Below, piece by piece: positions 22,440 to 25,925 of a stretch of 25,925 bases of DNA. Made by a program: the position numbers and the translations under genes. Each line of letters begins with the position of its first letter. Position 1 is the stretch's first letter. The stretch lies in NCBI GenBank assembly GCA_002791475.1, contig PFXE01000015.1, forward strand, positions 1 through 25,925, in the 5' to 3' direction. This stretch comes from Candidatus Zambryskibacteria bacterium CG_4_9_14_3_um_filter_40_16 (lineage in GTDB: Bacteria > Patescibacteriota > Minisyncoccia > Phycocordibacterales > Zambryskibacteraceae). The notes beneath the pieces were generated by a model. That model was not told the DNA's origin, searched no databases, and saw only the letters and a list, made by a program, of their open reading frames with translations.

Positions 22440-22688
22440 ATGGTAGTAAGAATGCGACACACCAGAGCCCATACCAAGAATCGCCGTTCTCATCACAAGC
22501 TTGAGAATGGTTCTTTTGTTGTTTGTTCGCATTGCAAGGTTAGTAAGCCAAAGCATGTGGTTTGCTATAATTGTGGCACCTATAGAGGAAGAAATGTTGT
22601 AGATATGGTGGGCGTGGTTGCCAAGAAAGAGGCAAAACGCAAAGAGAAACAAAAAGCCCTCGGCAAAGACTCTGAAAAAGGAAATTAA
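22440..22688 (+). CDS. rpmF: 50S ribosomal protein L32
   Basis: The protein has 82 residues. MRHTRAHTKNRRSHHKL is the conserved basic N-terminus (R.T.S..RR.HH.L in other bacteria). A zinc-ribbon pattern follows: CSHCK, then CYNCGTYRGR, with VVDM after it. The Lys/Glu-rich tail of about 20 residues is longer than in E. coli L32 (57 residues). The ATG is set by the promoter just upstream. It heads a probable operon with nusB-Nudix, rnc and possibly smc; rpmF next to rnc and smc is a frequent order. Confidence 0.93.
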   Translation: MVVRMRHTRAHTKNRRSHHKLENGSFVVCSHCKVSKPKHVVCYNCGTYRGRNVVDMVGVVAKKEAKRKEKQKALGKDSEKGN

Positions 22689-22722
22689 TTCTTATTCATG
22701 GTTCTCTTAGTAAAGTTCTTTT

Positions 22723-23622
22723 ATGGCAAATCGGCATCTTGCACGATCAATAGTTTTACAATCACTCTTTGAATGGGACTTTGGAAACAAGTCCTATACT
22801 GACGCTCTGGAAATATTCAAAAGAAACATTGAGGAATTCGCCCCGGGTATTTCCAGCACTTCTTTTATGGAAGAACTTATTGAAAATACTTTGAAAAAAA
22901 GAAGTGATTTAGATAGTTTAATTACCAAAGCAGCTCCCGATTGGCCGATAGAAAAAATATCAATTGTGGACAGAAATGTTTTAAGGATAGGTCTTTATGA
23001 GCTTCTTTTTTCTGACCGTGATCAGGTTCCACCTAAGGTGGCAATAAATGAGGCAATTGAACTTGCTAAAACTTTTGGTGGGGAGACAAGCGGCAGGTTT
23101 GTCAACGGTGTCCTGGGGGCAATATACAAGGAGATGGGTGAGCCGGGGAAAAACGATAAAGGAAATCAAAAAAAATTATCAACGCACAACGAAAAGTTAA
23201 CCATTGAAGACCTGGGTGGCGCTTTGGTTTATGCCGTAAACGATAGTCAAATTCAAATTGCTTTGGTTCACGATGTTTTTGGTCACTGGACACTGTCTAA
23301 GGGGAAATTGGAAAAGGATGAGGACATAAAAGACGGTGTGATGAGAGCGATAAAAGAAGAAATGGGTCTTGAAATAGAAATTGAAGAAAATATCGGAGCA
23401 AATGAATATATCACATACCACCCAGAAAAAGGAAAGTTAAAAAAAAGAGTTAATTATTTTTTGGCCAAATCAAAGTTTTTGCCAGTTAAACTTGGTTCTA
23501 GTGGAGGTCTTGATAATACCAAATGGTTTGCGTTGACGGAAATTGATGAATTAAATTTTTATGATGATATTTTACCAATAGTTATAAATGGAGTGAAAAT
23601 CATCGCAGATAAAAAACTATGA
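22723..23622 (+). CDS. nusB: NusB antitermination factor fused to a Nudix domain
   Basis: The protein has 299 residues in one unbroken frame. Residues 1-140 are NusB: RHLARSIVLQSLFEWDF, then DRNVLRIGLYELLF, KVAINEAIELAKTFGGETSGRFVNGVLG. NusB binds boxA RNA with S10 and supports rRNA antitermination. A charged linker (about 140-158) leads to a Nudix domain (about 160-299): GGALVYAV, WTLSKGKLEKDED. The Nudix box runs from G194 to L216. It keeps G194, E200, R208, E212, E213 and G215, but position 209, normally the Glu of the RE pair, is Ala. The WxLxKG lead-in resembles Ap4A-hydrolase-type Nudix enzymes. The missing Glu may lower or abolish catalysis. It overlaps rnc by ATGA. Confidence 0.9.
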   Translation: MANRHLARSIVLQSLFEWDFGNKSYTDALEIFKRNIEEFAPGISSTSFMEELIENTLKKRSDLDSLITKAAPDWPIEKISIVDRNVLRIGLYELLFSDRDQVPPKVAINEAIELAKTFGGETSGRFVNGVLGAIYKEMGEPGKNDKGNQKKLSTHNEKLTIEDLGGALVYAVNDSQIQIALVHDVFGHWTLSKGKLEKDEDIKDGVMRAIKEEMGLEIEIEENIGANEYITYHPEKGKLKKRVNYFLAKSKFLPVKLGSSGGLDNTKWFALTEIDELNFYDDILPIVINGVKIIADKKL

Positions 23623-24317
23623 ATAGTGAACAAAACATGGAACAGTTTGAAAAGAAAGTTAATATTTTTTTTGCTGATAAAAACATTCTCAAACAAGCTT
23701 TTGTTCATCGTTCTTACCTGAATGAGAATAAGGATTTTAATATTGGACACAACGAAAGATTGGAATTTTTGGGAGATGCGGTATTGGAGTTGGTCATAAC
23801 GGACTATTTATATAGAAAATACCCTGAAAAAAATGAGGGGGAAATGACCAGTTTGCGATCCGCTCTTGTTAATTCAAACACTCTTTATGTGGTGGGGGTA
23901 GATTTGGGCATTAACGATTATCTTCTTCTCTCAAAGGGAGAGAAGAAAGACACGGGCAGAGCTAGGCAATATATTCTTGCAAATACGATGGAAGCCATTA
24001 TAGGTGCGATATACATAGACCAAGGATATGAAAAAGTTAAAGATTTTATCTATAGACACATAACCCCACTAGTTGAAAAGATAATATCAGAAAGGTCGTG
24101 GATTGACTCAAAAAGTTTTTTTCAAGAAAGAGCGCAGGAAATAGAAGGAGTAACCCCACTATACAAGACAGAAAAAGAAACCGGACCAGACCACAACAAA
24201 CATTTCACCGTTGGCGTCTATCTTAAAGAAGAACTCATAGCGACAGGAGAAGGAGATTCAAAACAGAATGGAGAACAAGAGGCCGCTCGAAAGGCGTTAG
24301 AGAAAAAGAGCTGGTAG
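23619..24317 (+). CDS. rnc: Ribonuclease III
   Basis: The protein has 232 residues. The signature NERLEFLGDAVLELVITDYL sits at about residues 45-64, with Glu49 and Asp53 at the metal-binding positions. The second acidic motif is in NTMEAIIGAIYIDQGY. A double-stranded RNA binding domain follows (about 160-232), from KSFFQERAQE to GDSKQNGEQEAARKALE. It cuts double-stranded RNA such as the stems around rRNA precursors. The start overlaps the nusB-Nudix stop as ATGA, so the two are translationally coupled; pairing an rRNA antiterminator with an rRNA-processing nuclease makes functional sense. Confidence 0.95.
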   Translation: MNSEQNMEQFEKKVNIFFADKNILKQAFVHRSYLNENKDFNIGHNERLEFLGDAVLELVITDYLYRKYPEKNEGEMTSLRSALVNSNTLYVVGVDLGINDYLLLSKGEKKDTGRARQYILANTMEAIIGAIYIDQGYEKVKDFIYRHITPLVEKIISERSWIDSKSFFQERAQEIEGVTPLYKTEKETGPDHNKHFTVGVYLKEELIATGEGDSKQNGEQEAARKALEKKSW

Positions 24318-24364
24318 TATTTTGTTGTGTTATATGTGTTTCAAACAGAAAAAAAGCAAAATGA

Positions 24365-24373
24365 TGATAAAAT
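24365..24373 (+). promoter_or_regulatory. Possible extended -10 promoter for smc
   Basis: TGATAAAAT at 24365-24373, the same string as upstream of the tRNA (4089-4097). No -35 box. Start near 24380, leaving about 40 bases before the smc ATG. Confidence 0.35.
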
Positions 24374-24419
24374 AACAATCAGCACTTATGTTGTTTCACT
24401 CAACTCTTAATTTTTGCAT

Positions 24420-25925
24420 ATGCTTCTCAAATCAATAGAACTTTCCGGATTCAAATCCTTTCAAAAGAAAAGTTTGTTTAATTTTTCTTCTCCCATTTCA
24501 TCCGTTGTCGGGCCGAACGGTAGCGGTAAGTCTAATGTTGCCGAAGCGTTTCGTTTTGTATTGGGTGAACAGTCTATCAAGTCGCTTAGAGGTAAAAAGG
24601 GTGAAGACCTAATTTGGAACGGAGGGGCGGATGCTCCCAGATCAAATATGGCGATTGTTAAAGTGGTCTTTGACAATACAAGTAAATTTCTAAACATTGA
24701 TTTCCCTGAAATAACAATAGAAAGAATAGTCCACAGAGACGGAGAAAATGAATATTTAATAAACGGCAGTCAAGTAAGACTGAAAGACGTGGTTGAACTT
24801 TTAGCCACCGCTCATATTGGTGCTTCCGGCCACCACATAATCTCCCAAGGAGAAGCGGACAGAATTCTCAACGCCAATATGAAAGAAAGAAGAGAGATGA
24901 TAGAAGATGCGCTCGGACTTAAAATATATCAATACAAGAGGCAAGAAAGTGAAAGAAAACTCAAAAAAACCGTAGAAAATATTGAACAAGTGGAAGCTCT
25001 TAGGAAAGAAATAGCTCCTCATTTACGATTTCTAAAAAAACAAGTTGAAAAATTAGAAAAGGCCAGCCAATTGAAAGAAAGTCTTATCACTCTGTCTAAG
25101 GAATATCTAAAAAGAGAATCTCTTTACATTAGCGCATCTCGCAAAATATTAAACCAAAAAACCACCCCCCTAGAAGTACGAAAAAAAGAATTAGAAGAAG
25201 AGTTGAGTCGTGCTAAAAAAACATTAGAAGGTTCTAAACAAAAAGATGAAAAAAGAGATAAACTCATAAACCTTGAAGCAAATATTCAAAAAATCAGAAA
25301 AGATAAAGATTTCGAACTGCAAAATTTAGGAAAAATTCAAGGCGAGGTAAATTCAGAGGAAAGGCTGAACAAAAGACAAAGAGAAATATTATCTTCCAAT
25401 GAACACAAAATCGTTACCCTAGGTGATGTGGAAGAGCTTTCAAATAACATTGAAAATATTGTTTCCTCCACAGAAAAAAGTACAGATACTCTGTTTATAA
25501 AGAAGATCCTGAAAGATATTGTCTTTTTGATAAGGGGGTTTATAAAAAGCAAAAAAGAAGAAACAAACACAGACCAAGTCATAGAGTTGGAGAAATCTCT
25601 TTCGCGGTTAAAAGATGAAATGGGGGTTGTTGAGGGTAAATTAAAGCAAATAGAGAAAGAAGAAAATAATCTTCAAAATCAATATATAGAACTGCGAAAG
25701 GAAATAGAAAAAGAGAAGGATTCAAACCGTGACGCGGAGAAAACTCTATTTAGGGTTATGTCGGAAGAGAATAAGGTTGTTGGCGAACTTAATACATTGA
25801 AATCTGAAGTAAATAGACTCAAGGCGGTAGAAGAAGATTTTAATAGGGAGAAGGAAGAAAATATTGTTTTGGCGGGAAAAGAGATATTGGAATATGAATC
25901 TTTGTCTGTGGGCAGAGACGGTTTG
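24420..25925 (+). CDS. smc: Chromosome segregation protein SMC, N-terminal part (cut by window end)
   Basis: 502 codons are visible and the frame is still open at the window end. MLLKSIELSGFKSFQ is the classic SMC start. Walker A is GPNGSGKSN at residues 31-39, and the Q-loop lies in HIISQGEADRIL (Gln143), followed by KERREMIEDALGL. From about residue 165 the protein becomes a long, charged coiled coil (repeated EK/EE/KL runs), as expected for the arm leading to the hinge, which is not reached. A short hydrophobic patch (DTLFIKKILKDIVFLIRGFI, near residues 358-377) interrupts the coil. SMC dimers with ScpA/B organise the chromosome. Position after rnc is common. Confidence 0.93.
   Translation, partial: MLLKSIELSGFKSFQKKSLFNFSSPISSVVGPNGSGKSNVAEAFRFVLGEQSIKSLRGKKGEDLIWNGGADAPRSNMAIVKVVFDNTSKFLNIDFPEITIERIVHRDGENEYLINGSQVRLKDVVELLATAHIGASGHHIISQGEADRILNANMKERREMIEDALGLKIYQYKRQESERKLKKTVENIEQVEALRKEIAPHLRFLKKQVEKLEKASQLKESLITLSKEYLKRESLYISASRKILNQKTTPLEVRKKELEEELSRAKKTLEGSKQKDEKRDKLINLEANIQKIRKDKDFELQNLGKIQGEVNSEERLNKRQREILSSNEHKIVTLGDVEELSNNIENIVSSTEKSTDTLFIKKILKDIVFLIRGFIKSKKEETNTDQVIELEKSLSRLKDEMGVVEGKLKQIEKEENNLQNQYIELRKEIEKEKDSNRDAEKTLFRVMSEENKVVGELNTLKSEVNRLKAVEEDFNREKEENIVLAGKEILEYESLSVGRDGL

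Noticed and set aside
1..25925. CRISPR arrays, insertion sequences or phage genes
   Set aside because: No regularly spaced repeats, transposase, integrase or phage protein was seen.

Overview
The window looks like a chromosomal piece from a small-genome bacterium of the Candidate Phyla Radiation (Patescibacteria, Parcubacteria-like). I infer this from several things: housekeeping proteins trimmed to their cores (RF1, EF-Ts, PheS, PheT and ThrRS all lack a domain or segment usual elsewhere), genes packed with ATGA overlaps, almost no Shine-Dalgarno sequences, PEGA-domain and transglycosylase proteins of the kind common there, and standard code use (TGA is a stop, for example at the ends of prfA and pheT). 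No rRNA gene or marker fixes the lineage further.

Layout. 1-656: 3' end of a lytic transglycosylase gene, closed by a hairpin terminator. 740-965: a consensus promoter, about 165 nt of highly structured RNA and its own terminator; this is a candidate non-coding RNA. 1012-4071: translation block rpmE (L31), prfA (RF1), rpsB (S2), tsf (EF-Ts) and a small membrane protein. 4089-4346: tRNA-Thr(TGT) with copies of its own ends on both sides. 4371-9105: glycan block with a GH1 beta-glycosidase, an EamA-type transporter, a membrane-anchored clan-A glycosidase-like protein and a membrane GT2 glycosyltransferase. 9147-10117: a leaderless 25-codon ORF coupled to a PEGA-domain membrane protein. 10141-13959: pheS, a pheT carrying an inserted NlpC/P60 cysteine peptidase domain, and a translationally coupled C39-like cysteine peptidase gene. 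14096-16195: gyrB. 16242-21401 (minus): thrS and dnaE. 21469-25925: rnhB, a second candidate structured RNA of about 290 nt, rpmF (L32), a nusB-Nudix fusion, rnc (RNase III) and the start of smc.

The most unusual item is the PheRS locus. The beta subunit has lost the EMAP-like tRNA-binding OB domain and gained a complete NlpC/P60 domain (Cys372, His459, His471 all present) spliced into its B5 domain. The alpha subunit lacks the N-terminal coiled coil. A second, unrelated cysteine peptidase overlaps the pheT stop codon. This ties a peptidoglycan-hydrolase fold to the aminoacylation machinery, and I do not know of a described function for it.

A second theme is gene expression. At nine transcription-unit starts (rpmE, the GH1 gene, the EamA gene, the 25-codon ORF, pheS, thrS, dnaE, rnhB, rpmF) a -10 hexamer lies so close to the start codon that the mRNA should be leaderless or have a leader of only about 0-4 nt. 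In five of them the +7 position after the -10 box is exactly the A of ATG. This also decides several start codons (dnaE, rnhB, GH1, rpmF) in favour of shorter proteins.
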